Positions 25,275-34,767 of a stretch of 34,767 nucleotides of DNA are shown here, piece by piece. The DNA is taken from positions 1 through 34,767 of the forward strand of contig JADHUI010000026.1 of NCBI GenBank assembly GCA_016784605.1. Reading direction: 5' to 3'. Numbering within the stretch: the first letter of the stretch is position 1; each line of letters starts with the position of its first letter. The notes under the pieces were generated by a model that was not told the origin of the DNA, did not search any database, and worked only from the letters and a program-made list of their open reading frames with translations. The position numbers and the translations under genes were made by a program. This stretch comes from Fidelibacterota bacterium. GTDB lineage: Bacteria > Fidelibacterota > Marinisomatia > Marinisomatales > UBA1611.

Positions 25275-26198
25275 ATGAGTAGTGCAGTAGAGTCCGGCGC
25301 AAACGCCGGTAGCGTAATGGCGCAAGTAGGAGACAATATTATTCACCATGTCTCTAACTCGTCCATTGACCACCCTTTAATCCATCTTCCAAAAATATTT
25401 GGGATTGACATGTCTATTACTAAACATGTTTTAATGTTATGGATTGTAGCCGTTATTGTATCGGTGACGGTTATTATACCCATTCGTCGATATTTGCGTG
25501 GAAGTAAAGTTGTTCCGAGTGGCATGGCAAATTTAATTGAAACGGTCATTGTATTTATTCGAGACACGATTGTTAGACCTAATGTGGGTCCTCGGTGGGT
25601 GAATACATGGTCTCCCCTTATATTTACATTATTCTTTTTTATCTTTTTTGCAAATGCAATTGGTATGATTCCAATTTTTGATGTGTTAGGTTTAGCGGAT
25701 CGATTTGTTTTCCATACTGATTCTCATTCGTTTTTAAATCAATTACTTCATGGTGGAACAACCGCTACAGGGAATTATAATGTGACGGCAGGACTTGCTT
25801 TCATTACCTTTTTTTCTATCATGATTGCAGGAACATTAGCACATGGTTTTATTAAACATTGGATTAATTTGGTTCCACATGGTTTAGCATGGCCTGTTTA
25901 TATTATATTAATTCCAATAGAAATTATTGGTCTATTTGTAAAGCCATTTGCATTAACAATGCGATTGGCAGCTAATATGACCGGTGGCCATATAGCTTTA
26001 TTAGCTATTTTATCTTTCATGGCCATTTTTGGCGAAATGTTTCACAGCGTTGCTGCTGGGGTGGGTGTTGCGATAATATCCGTTCCCATGGCTGCTGCTA
26101 TTTCTGGTCTAGAAATTATCGTTATTTTAGTACAAGCGTATGTATTTACGCTTTTATCAGCTGTGTTTATCGGCATGGCTATCAATGTTCATCATTAA
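25275..26198 (+). CDS. atpB: F0F1 ATP synthase subunit a
   Basis: A 307-residue proton-channel subunit. The essential stator arginine is Arg230 in PFALTMRLAANMTGGH, facing the c-ring carboxylate. Segments include WSPLIFTLFFFIFFANAIGMIP, and the C-terminus shows LVQAYVFTLLSAVFIGMA. It is about 35 residues longer than the E. coli subunit; the extra is mainly an N-terminal region rich in His, Ser and Asn before the first TM and a loop at ~140-170. Confidence 0.96.
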   Translation: MSSAVESGANAGSVMAQVGDNIIHHVSNSSIDHPLIHLPKIFGIDMSITKHVLMLWIVAVIVSVTVIIPIRRYLRGSKVVPSGMANLIETVIVFIRDTIVRPNVGPRWVNTWSPLIFTLFFFIFFANAIGMIPIFDVLGLADRFVFHTDSHSFLNQLLHGGTTATGNYNVTAGLAFITFFSIMIAGTLAHGFIKHWINLVPHGLAWPVYIILIPIEIIGLFVKPFALTMRLAANMTGGHIALLAILSFMAIFGEMFHSVAAGVGVAIISVPMAAAISGLEIIVILVQAYVFTLLSAVFIGMAINVHH

Positions 26199-26222
26199 AC
26201 AATAAAAACGGAGGTCCTTAAC

Positions 26223-26447
26223 ATGGAAAATCTTCATTATTTTGGTGCTGCAATCGGTCTAGGTATGATCGTAATTGGAGCTGGGTTAGGCATTAGTAAA
26301 TTCACTGCAGCCGCAGCGGAAAGCATTGCTCGTCAACCAGAAGCAGCAGACAAAATCACAGGTGCAGTGAATCTGCCTTTATTCCTTCTCGAAGGGGTAG
26401 CAATTCTTGCTGAAGTATTTGTTCTGTTAATCGTTTTAATGAAATAA
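26223..26447 (+). CDS. atpE: F0F1 ATP synthase subunit c
   Basis: A 74-residue hairpin subunit. The loop ARQPEA is at 36-41, and the ion-carrying carboxylate is Glu57 in LLEGVAIL. The residues that make a sodium site (Gln near 24-32, Ser/Thr after the Glu) are absent: the Glu is followed by Gly-Val, so proton coupling is predicted. A second glutamate, Glu64, lies seven residues later in the same helix. GGAGGT (26210-26215) is the strongest ribosome binding site of the operon and fits the high copy number of c. Confidence 0.95.
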   Translation: MENLHYFGAAIGLGMIVIGAGLGISKFTAAAAESIARQPEAADKITGAVNLPLFLLEGVAILAEVFVLLIVLMK

Positions 26448-26481
26448 AGGTAACCCTTTATTTTAAGAAACGGAGAAACAA

Positions 26482-26985
26482 ATGGATAATCCTTTAGTCC
26501 AGCTAGATCCCGGTCTATTTATTTGGACCATTCTCACTTTTCTCATTTTATTTGGGGCGTTGGCAAAATTTGCCTGGAAACCTCTTTTAAAAGCGTTGGA
26601 AAGCAGGGAGAATATGATTCGATCTTCAATTGCGGATGCTGAAAAAGCTCAACAGGAACTGGAAACATTAAACCAGCAATCGGATGAGGTCATGGCAAAA
26701 GCTCGTGCTGAATCGCAGTCTATCCTTGCGGATGGAAAAGCAGCAGCAGAGAAAGTAAAAGAAGATACAGTGAATCAAGCAAAAGAGAAAGCAGCTGCAA
26801 TCATAGAATCTGCCGAAAAGCAAATTCTGGTAGAAAAAGAAAAGGCCATTTCTGAAATAAAAGGAGAAGTGGCAAATCTTGCAATTCAGGTTGCTGAAAA
26901 ATTGATTCAAAAAAATCTTACCAGAGATGATAATCAGTCTCTTATAGACGAGTCATTGCAAAAAATAAAAGGATATGAAGCATAA
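26482..26985 (+). CDS. atpF: F0F1 ATP synthase subunit b
   Basis: A 167-residue subunit with one N-terminal TM (~10-30, GLFIWTILTFLILFGALAKF) followed by a long, charged coiled coil (DAEKAQQELETLNQQ...) that forms the peripheral stalk. Length and layout are normal. It overlaps atpH by 11 bp. Confidence 0.94.
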   Translation: MDNPLVQLDPGLFIWTILTFLILFGALAKFAWKPLLKALESRENMIRSSIADAEKAQQELETLNQQSDEVMAKARAESQSILADGKAAAEKVKEDTVNQAKEKAAAIIESAEKQILVEKEKAISEIKGEVANLAIQVAEKLIQKNLTRDDNQSLIDESLQKIKGYEA

Positions 26986-27514
26986 ATTAAATGCGAAGCA
27001 ATATGCTACAGTATTAATGACTGTGGCGGAACAAGTAGGCGCCACGAATGAAATCAGCGCTTCTTTTCACGTTGTGGAAAAATTGATTCGCACCAATGCG
27101 CAATTCAGATCCTTTCTCTTGTCAAAACGAATCCCATCTGATCAAAAGATGCTATCGCTGAAAGCCATTTTAGGAAGATCCTGTCACCAAATTGTGATTG
27201 AATTCCTTGGATTACTTTCAGGGACTCAAATGGTTAAACTTTTTCGCGAAACAGGGAAATTGGTTCATGAAAAAGTAAAAAATTCTCAAAATAAGATATC
27301 TGTTACTGCGCATGTAGCAGAAGCTTTATCAGAAAGTGAAACAGATATTCTTAAATCATCTCTAGAATCTATTTTGGATAAAACCACAGACTTACAAGTT
27401 GCGGTTGACCCAAAATTATTAGGTGGGATAAAGTTGAGAATAGAAAATCTATTTTTGGACGCGTCCATTCAAAATAAATTGAATGTGCTACGTTCAGATT
27501 TAATGCAATCCTAA
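26975..27514 (+). CDS. atpH: F0F1 ATP synthase subunit delta
   Basis: A 179-residue subunit that ties the peripheral stalk to the top of F1. The helical N-terminal domain (AKQYATVLMTVAEQV) and the C-terminal KLLGGIKLRIENLFLDASIQNKLNVLRSDL match the family, which ends in a motif of the type GG..i.ig....D.Si...L..l. Overlaps atpF by 11 bp and precedes atpA by 15 bp. Confidence 0.93.
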   Translation: MKHKLNAKQYATVLMTVAEQVGATNEISASFHVVEKLIRTNAQFRSFLLSKRIPSDQKMLSLKAILGRSCHQIVIEFLGLLSGTQMVKLFRETGKLVHEKVKNSQNKISVTAHVAEALSESETDILKSSLESILDKTTDLQVAVDPKLLGGIKLRIENLFLDASIQNKLNVLRSDLMQS

Positions 27515-27529
27515 TTCTTAAGGAAGAAA

Positions 27530-29053
27530 ATGGAAATACAGACTGAAAAAATAACACAATTAATTAAAGAGCAAATTCAAAAATTTGATGGTGCAATTGA
27601 TGTTGCAGAAGTTGGCGAAGTTATCGAAATCGGTGATGGTGTTGCTCGTGTAAGTGGCCTTGAAAATGTTATGAGTTCTGAATTAGTGGAACTCCCAAAC
27701 GGCGTTTTTGGAATGGCCTTAAATTTAGAAGATGACAATGTAGGTTTGGTACTATTCGGTGAAACACGTCTCGTAAAAGAAGGTGATTTAGCCAAACGGA
27801 CAGGCCGCGTTGTTGAGGTACCCGTTGGCGATGCAATGCTTGGGCGTGTTGTAAATCCCCTCGGACAACCGATTGATGGTAAAGGTCCAATCGAGACCCC
27901 GCATAAATTACCCATAGAACGAAAAGCATTAGGTGTTATGGCAAGGCAACCTGTTACAGAACCTTTGCAAACGGGTGTGAAGGCTGTGGATAGTATGATT
28001 CCGATTGGCCGTGGTCAAAGAGAATTGATTATCGGCGATCGTCAAACAGGTAAAACAGCCGTGGCAATCGACACGATTATTAACCAAAAGTATACACATA
28101 AATCAGATAACCCTGTTTATTGTATCTATGTTGCTATAGGGCAAAAAGCATCAACAGTCGCTTCGCTTGTTGGTGAATTAGAAGCAAATGGTGCTATGGA
28201 ATACACAACCGTTGTTACTGCAAATGCATCCGACCCTGCCCCAATGCAATATATTGCTCCTTATGCAGGTGCTGCAATGGGTGAATATTTCCGAGATGGT
28301 GGAAAGCATGCCTTAATTATTTACGATGATTTATCAAAACAGGCTGTAGCTTATAGACAAATGTCACTCGTTCTTCGCCGCCCACCAGGACGTGAAGCAT
28401 TCCCAGGTGATGTTTTTTATCTTCATAGCAGATTGCTTGAACGTGCATCTAAATTGTCCGATGATTTAGGAGGGGGTTCATTGACGGCCTTGCCTATTAT
28501 TGAAACACAAGAAGGGGACGTTTCAGCTTATATCCCAACCAATGTGATTTCGATTACAGATGGACAAATATATTTAGAAACAAATTTATTTAATTCAGGA
28601 ATTCGACCGGCTATTGATGTAGGATTGTCTGTTTCCCGAGTGGGTGGAAATGCCCAAATAAAAGCGATGAAATCTGTGGCTGGGACTTTACGATTAGACT
28701 TGGCGCAATATCGTGAATTAGAGGCATTTGCTAAATTTGGTTCTGATTTAGATAAATCGACTATGGCTCAATTAATTCGTGGTGAGCGGATGGTTGAAAT
28801 ATTAAAACAAAACCAGTATGTACCCATGGATGTTGAAAAACAAATTGCAATTATATTTGCAGCATCTAACGGACTTTTAGATGATTTAGCCATTGACCAA
28901 ATTGCTGATTTTGAAAAAGGCTTATTTGATTATCTAGATGCAAATGCGTCGGATACATTAGGCGCAATCGTGAGTGAAGGAAAAATTACAGATGAAATTA
29001 GCGAATCTTTGAAAAAAGCTATAACCGAGTTCAAACAAGGATTTACTGCATAA
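27530..29053 (+). CDS. atpA: F0F1 ATP synthase subunit alpha
   Basis: A 507-residue non-catalytic nucleotide-binding subunit. P-loop GDRQTGKT at ~169-176, and the conserved arginine-finger region follows near SVSRVGG (residues ~370). The N-terminal [18 protein letters not shown] is standard. Follows atpH by 15 bp. Confidence 0.97.
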   Translation: MEIQTEKITQLIKEQIQKFDGAIDVAEVGEVIEIGDGVARVSGLENVMSSELVELPNGVFGMALNLEDDNVGLVLFGETRLVKEGDLAKRTGRVVEVPVGDAMLGRVVNPLGQPIDGKGPIETPHKLPIERKALGVMARQPVTEPLQTGVKAVDSMIPIGRGQRELIIGDRQTGKTAVAIDTIINQKYTHKSDNPVYCIYVAIGQKASTVASLVGELEANGAMEYTTVVTANASDPAPMQYIAPYAGAAMGEYFRDGGKHALIIYDDLSKQAVAYRQMSLVLRRPPGREAFPGDVFYLHSRLLERASKLSDDLGGGSLTALPIIETQEGDVSAYIPTNVISITDGQIYLETNLFNSGIRPAIDVGLSVSRVGGNAQIKAMKSVAGTLRLDLAQYRELEAFAKFGSDLDKSTMAQLIRGERMVEILKQNQYVPMDVEKQIAIIFAASNGLLDDLAIDQIADFEKGLFDYLDANASDTLGAIVSEGKITDEISESLKKAITEFKQGFTA

Positions 29054-29056
29054 TTT

Positions 29057-31330
<2,274 letters not shown>

Positions 31331-31331
<1 letters not shown>

Positions 31332-31729
31332 TGAATTATTTTAACCTTGAAATAGTTACACCTACTCGGATAATCGACGAAGGGGAAGTTAGCTATGTGC
31401 GTTGCCCGGGTTTAGATGGATCCTTTGGTGTTATGAAAAACCATAGAGAGGGTATAATTGCTTTAGGCGTTGGTGAAATCAAGGTTGATCGAAACGGCAA
31501 AGAAGAATGGATGGCAACGAGCGGTGGTTTTGTTGAAATAACTCATGAAAAAGTTCAAATGCTTTTAGAGTCTATTGAAAAATCCGAAGAAATTGATACG
31601 AATAGAGCAGAAGATGCATTAAAAAGAGCAAAGAAAAGAAAATCTAAAATAGATGTAAATATGGATGATGCTCGGATGGATGCGTCATTAATGCGTGCAA
31701 TCAACCGATTGAAGGTTGCAAAAAGATAA
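31331..31729 (+). CDS. atpC: F0F1 ATP synthase subunit epsilon
   Basis: A 132-residue subunit with an N-terminal beta-sandwich (LEIVTPTRIIDEGEVSYVRCPGLDGSFGVMKNH) and a C-terminal helical hairpin (SEEIDTNRAEDALKRAKK onwards) that can regulate ATP hydrolysis. Its ATG overlaps the atpD stop (TAATG). It ends the operon and a strong terminator follows. Confidence 0.94.
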
Positions 31730-31753
31730 AATATTATTCAAACTGAATTAATT

Positions 31754-31788
31754 AAAAACCGCTCGTAATTTCCGAGCGGTTTTTTTTA
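31754..31788 (+). terminator. Rho-independent terminator after atpC
   Basis: ACCGCTCG/CGAGCGGT (31758-31765 with 31773-31780) with a 7-nt loop and eight Ts ends the ATP synthase transcript 20 bp before aspS. Confidence 0.95.
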
Positions 31789-31807
31789 TGGTAAACGAGA
31801 TATAAAT

Positions 31808-33565
31808 ATGTTTAAACGAACACACACATGCGGTGAATTACAAAAAGTTAATATTGGTGATACAGTCTCTTTAAATGGGTGGGTGAATACAGTTCGTCTC
31901 CATGGGCAAGTAGTATTTGTGGATTTACGAGATCGATACGGTAAAACACAAATAGTTTTTAATGCTGACTCATTTAGTGGAGATTTTGAAGCAGTAAAGA
32001 AACTTTCAATGGAAGATGTACTTTCTATTAAGGGGCAGGTAAAACCACGCGCAGAGTCTGCGATCAACCCAAATATGGCTACGGGTGAAATCGAAGTAGT
32101 CGTTGAAAATTATATTATGCTAAATGAAGCAGCACCTTTACCATTTGTAATATCGGATCGTGATAATGCGGAAGAAAATCTTCGTTTAAAATACCGGTAT
32201 CTTGAACTTCGCATGGAAGAACTTCAGCGGAATATGCTCATTAGACATGAAACGTACCAAGCTACACGTTCTTATCTTTCTGCAGAAAAATTTGTAGAAA
32301 TTGAAACGCCTATGTTAATGAAATCTACACCAGAAGGTGCTCGAGATTATTTAGTTCCTAGTCGCATACATCATGGCAAATTTTATGCATTGCCCCAGTC
32401 CCCCCAGATCTATAAACAAATTTTAATGATATCTGGATATGACCGATATTTCCAAATTGTAAAATGTTTTAGAGATGAAGATTTACGGGCAGATCGTCAA
32501 CCTGAATTTACCCAAATTGATATGGAATTATCTTTTATCGATGAAGAAGACATTTATTCAACAATGGAAGGACTTACAAAACATGTATTTAAACAAGTTC
32601 GAAATGTAGAATTGTCTGGATCATTTCCAAGATTAACGTGGGCTGAAGCCATGGATACGTATGGATCAGATAAACCTGACTTACGGTACGGAATGGAATT
32701 GAAAGATGTGAAAGAATTCACAAATGCTTCTGACTTTAATGCTTTCAAATCAGCCGAAAGAGTAATGGCAATTGTTGTTGAAGGTGGTGCAAAATATTCA
32801 CGGAAAATTATTGATGAACTCACAGATTATGTAAAAAAATATAAAGCGAAAGGATTAGCTTGGATGAAGGGAGAAAATGGTGGGTTCACAGGTGGAATAT
32901 CCAAATTTTTCTCTGATGATTTACATCAATCTATGCGAAAAGAGTTAGGTGTTAATGATGGCGACATTCTTTTTATGATTGGAGATATTTCATCCATAAC
33001 TCTAAATGCATTAGGGCATCTTCGGGTGGAAATCGCTAAACGTGAATCTTTAACAAAAAAAGATGACTTCAAACCTGTTTGGATAACAGAATTTCCCATG
33101 TTCGAATATGATGAAGAAGCGGATAGATTTATTGCAATGCATCATCCATTTACTGCACCACGAGAAGATGATATTGGAAAATTAGATTCAGATCCTTCAA
33201 ATACCTTAAGCCGTGGATATGATTTAACGATGAATGGCTACGAAATTGCAGGTGGTTCAATTCGGATTCATTCACAGAAGATTCAAGAAAAAGTATTTTC
33301 ATTACTGGGCCTGAGTCGAGAAGAAGCCATAGAAAAATTCGGTTTTCTTGTAGAAGCCTTGACATATGGTGCGCCTCCTCACGGTGGGATTGCTTTTGGT
33401 TTTGATCGTTTAGTGATGCTTTTAGCTGGAACTGAAAATATACGAGACGTCATTGCTTTCCCAAAAACAACTTCTGCCACATCATTAATGGACGAGAGTC
33501 CAAGTAATGTGAGTCTAGACCAATTGGACGATTTGAGAATTCAGATTAAACAATCTGAAAAATAA
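31808..33565 (+). CDS. aspS: Aspartyl-tRNA synthetase
   Basis: A 585-residue class II synthetase of the bacterial type. An OB-fold anticodon-binding domain comes first (GWVNTVRLHGQVVFVDLRD), then the catalytic core with motif 2 FRDEDLRADRQPEFTQID (near 220-237), the GAD insert (~280-420) and motif 3 GIAFGFDRLVMLL (near 530-542). His32, in the RLHG stretch, occupies the position where non-discriminating (Asp/Asn) enzymes often have histidine and E. coli has leucine. It may therefore also charge tRNA-Asn. It is separated from atpC by a terminator, so has its own promoter. Confidence 0.96.
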   Translation: MFKRTHTCGELQKVNIGDTVSLNGWVNTVRLHGQVVFVDLRDRYGKTQIVFNADSFSGDFEAVKKLSMEDVLSIKGQVKPRAESAINPNMATGEIEVVVENYIMLNEAAPLPFVISDRDNAEENLRLKYRYLELRMEELQRNMLIRHETYQATRSYLSAEKFVEIETPMLMKSTPEGARDYLVPSRIHHGKFYALPQSPQIYKQILMISGYDRYFQIVKCFRDEDLRADRQPEFTQIDMELSFIDEEDIYSTMEGLTKHVFKQVRNVELSGSFPRLTWAEAMDTYGSDKPDLRYGMELKDVKEFTNASDFNAFKSAERVMAIVVEGGAKYSRKIIDELTDYVKKYKAKGLAWMKGENGGFTGGISKFFSDDLHQSMRKELGVNDGDILFMIGDISSITLNALGHLRVEIAKRESLTKKDDFKPVWITEFPMFEYDEEADRFIAMHHPFTAPREDDIGKLDSDPSNTLSRGYDLTMNGYEIAGGSIRIHSQKIQEKVFSLLGLSREEAIEKFGFLVEALTYGAPPHGGIAFGFDRLVMLLAGTENIRDVIAFPKTTSATSLMDESPSNVSLDQLDDLRIQIKQSEK

Positions 33566-33579
33566 TTCATTGCCAATTA

Positions 33580-33615
33580 ATACGAATCAGTCGTTCGATT
33601 ACTAACATTTCGTAT
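33580..33615. repeat. Inverted repeat ATACGAA...TTCGTAT downstream of aspS
   Basis: Seven-base-pair arms at 33580-33586 and 33609-33615, 22-bp loop, 15 bp after the aspS stop. No T-run follows, so it is not a convincing intrinsic terminator. It may mark the start of the foreign-looking segment. Confidence 0.35.
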
Positions 33616-33670
33616 GGAATTATTTTCCGGTTTGTAATAAGTCAGCTTTTTGCATAATAATGCGGTTAAA

Positions 33671-33736
33671 ACACAATAATAAATTAAAGAGTGAACCCGC
33701 TAAACGTAATATTAGGTTTAGCAAGACGTTGTGCGT
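33671..33736. other. Cassette-boundary-like (attC-like) site before the GNAT gene
   Basis: An ACACAATAA stretch (33671-33679) and GTTGTGCGT (33728-33736) face each other around a 24-bp near-perfect palindrome (33699-33722, GCTAAAC and GTTTAGC arms, one mismatch pair in the inner part). This is the layout of a folded recombination site. GTTGTGCGT has its exact inverse at 34484-34492. The core does not match the classic integron GTTRRRY, so a true integron site is unproven. Confidence 0.45.
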
Positions 33737-33754
33737 CAGCCAAGAAAGAACCAA

Positions 33755-34162
33755 ATGAAAATTATAATTTCAGAAACAAGAGAAATAAAAGCGGAAAAAA
33801 TTATCCAATTATACAAAGCAAATAAATGGAGTTCTGCTGAAAAACCAACGGAATTATATAATGCATTAATAAACTCACATTCTCTAATTACAGCGTGGAA
33901 TAAAGAAGAACTAATTGGAATTGGGAACGCTATTTCAGATGGATTTTTGGTGGTTTACTATCCTCATTTACTTGTGCATCCTAATTATCAAGGGAAAGGA
34001 ATAGGAAAAATGATAATGGATAAAATGCAAGAAAAATATAAGGCTTTTCATATGCAAATGTTAACCGCTGACGGAAAGGCAATTGAATTCTATCAAAAAA
34101 TAGGTTTTACAAAAGCAGGAAATACACAGCCAATGTGGATTTACAAAGGAAATGAACATTAA
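33755..34162 (+). CDS. GNAT family N-acetyltransferase
   Basis: A 135-residue GNAT fold protein, probably an acetyl-CoA-dependent acetyltransferase of unknown substrate. The acetyl-CoA loop is QGKGIG (79-84) within LLVHPNYQGKGIGKMIM, and the C-terminal AIEFYQKIGF stretch matches motif B. ATG 33755 is preferred; a GTG at 33731 would start inside the GTTGTGCGT repeat. It begins right after the boundary-like hairpin, a cassette-like position. Confidence 0.85.
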   Translation: MKIIISETREIKAEKIIQLYKANKWSSAEKPTELYNALINSHSLITAWNKEELIGIGNAISDGFLVVYYPHLLVHPNYQGKGIGKMIMDKMQEKYKAFHMQMLTADGKAIEFYQKIGFTKAGNTQPMWIYKGNEH

Positions 34163-34174
34163 AAAAACATAAAA

Positions 34175-34477
34175 ATGATAGCAAGAGTTTGGAAGGGAAA
34201 AACTAAAATTGAACATTCAGAAATTTATAAAAAAATTATTGAAGAGCGGGATATACCTGATTATAGAAAAGCAAAAGGATTTGTAAAACTCACATTTTTA
34301 AAACGAGCTGACAAAAAATACACTTACTTCGAATTGATAACTTTTTGGCAAGATTTAGAAATTATAAAAAACTTTACCGGACCAGATTTTGAGGAAGCAG
34401 TCTCTTACAAAGAAGATGAGAAATATTTGGCTGATTTCCCAGGAAGCGTATTACATTACGAAGTATTTGCAGAATAA
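34175..34477 (+). CDS. ABM-superfamily (antibiotic biosynthesis monooxygenase-like) protein
   Basis: A 100-residue small alpha+beta protein. The MIARVWKGKT start, IPDYRKAKGFVKLTFLKR, ITFWQDLEIIKNFTGPDFEEAV and the final GSVLHYEVF follow the dimeric ferredoxin-like fold of ABM proteins, a group that includes heme-degrading and quinone monooxygenases and many of unknown role. No heme or metal ligand can be named. It lies 12 bp after the GNAT gene and ends 6 bp before the inverse repeat ACGCACAAC. Confidence 0.72.
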   Translation: MIARVWKGKTKIEHSEIYKKIIEERDIPDYRKAKGFVKLTFLKRADKKYTYFELITFWQDLEIIKNFTGPDFEEAVSYKEDEKYLADFPGSVLHYEVFAE

Positions 34478-34767
34478 AGCCGAACGCACAACAAAGTATA
34501 AAAATAATAGCCGAAATAGTAGTAAATATGAACATTGTAGCCCGCAACAAAATTAGTAGTAACTTGAAAGATTCGAGTTCCGCAATCGGCTACTATTCAT
34601 ATACAAACCGTTCATTCGCAATCCGCTTCGCTACTTGCGAATGAATGTGGCGCGCTGTGCACTGTTCATCTTGTCCGCAAAGCGGACGGCGAAGAACAGC
34701 GCTGTAAAACCAATAGAATTATTGAGAAGACTCAAATTCTACTGTCTCTACAGCGCACCACATTGTG
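34478..34767. other. Hairpin-rich non-coding stretch at the right edge, probable cassette junction
   Basis: No credible gene is present. It begins with ACGCACAAC (34484-34492), the inverse of the repeat before the GNAT gene. Next are AACTTGAA/TTCGAGTT (34560-34578), a hairpin with 11-bp arms (34611-34621 with 34635-34645), a GTCCGC/GCGGAC hairpin near 34673-34687, and a long inverted repeat of 15 bp with one mismatch (34644-34658 against 34750-34764). GC content is higher than in the flanking AT-rich genes. It continues past the window. Confidence 0.6.

Noticed and set aside
34737-34752. CTGTCTCTACAG near the right edge shares TCTCTAC with the amidase palindrome
   Set aside because: Only seven bases in common and the surrounding structure differs, so it is not a second copy.

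Overview
The window is about 34.8 kb of AT-rich, densely coding bacterial chromosome. It is best explained as an FCB-group organism, most likely Candidatus Marinimicrobia (SAR406) or a close relative. The main support is a secreted amidase ending in a type IX (Por) secretion sorting domain with the YPNPFNPTT signature, together with Omp85 and lipoprotein genes that imply an outer membrane. The phylum is an inference from motifs and style, not a database result.

Left part (1-3105, mostly minus strand): the start of a lipoprotein gene, a four-subunit 2-oxoacid:ferredoxin oxidoreductase operon (ferredoxin, alpha, beta, gamma) and tRNA-Arg(TCT). Next on the plus strand come a strongly translated 76-residue protein made of two near-identical halves, preceded by three CTCGTCGAGA-type palindromes, then a secreted unknown and a one-POTRA Omp85 protein. 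From 5760 to 8470 there is a minus-strand set: plsY, a DUF502 membrane protein, ogt and an EamA transporter. A NatAB-like ABC exporter runs the other way. It shares a bidirectional terminator with secDF, which is followed by the sorting-domain amidase.

Middle (15.9-21.7 kb): a vapBC-type toxin-antitoxin pair with a clear palindromic operator. Facing it is a six-gene minus-strand run: tdh, an unexpected gene resembling the alpha-glutamyl/putrescinyl-thymine pyrophosphorylase family of DNA-base-modification systems, kbl, fucU, a lipoprotein and a small beta-barrel protein. Tdh and Kbl together turn threonine into glycine and acetyl-CoA.

Right part (21.9-33.6 kb, plus strand): parA, parB, an M23 peptidase and a bactofilin run directly into a complete F-type ATP synthase operon (atpZ, atpI, atpBEFHAGDC). 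That operon ends at a strong terminator before aspS. The last ~1.2 kb looks different. A GNAT and an ABM-like gene are enclosed by a 9-bp inverted repeat (GTTGTGCGT / ACGCACAAC), with large hairpins on both sides, which resembles an integron-like gene cassette array running off the right edge.

The most unusual items are the base-modification-like gene inside the threonine operon, the cassette-like right end, a perfect 28-bp palindrome read in frame inside the type IX sorting domain, a terminator-shaped hairpin inside the signal-peptide codons of the Omp85 gene, and the duplicated small protein with its palindromic upstream region.
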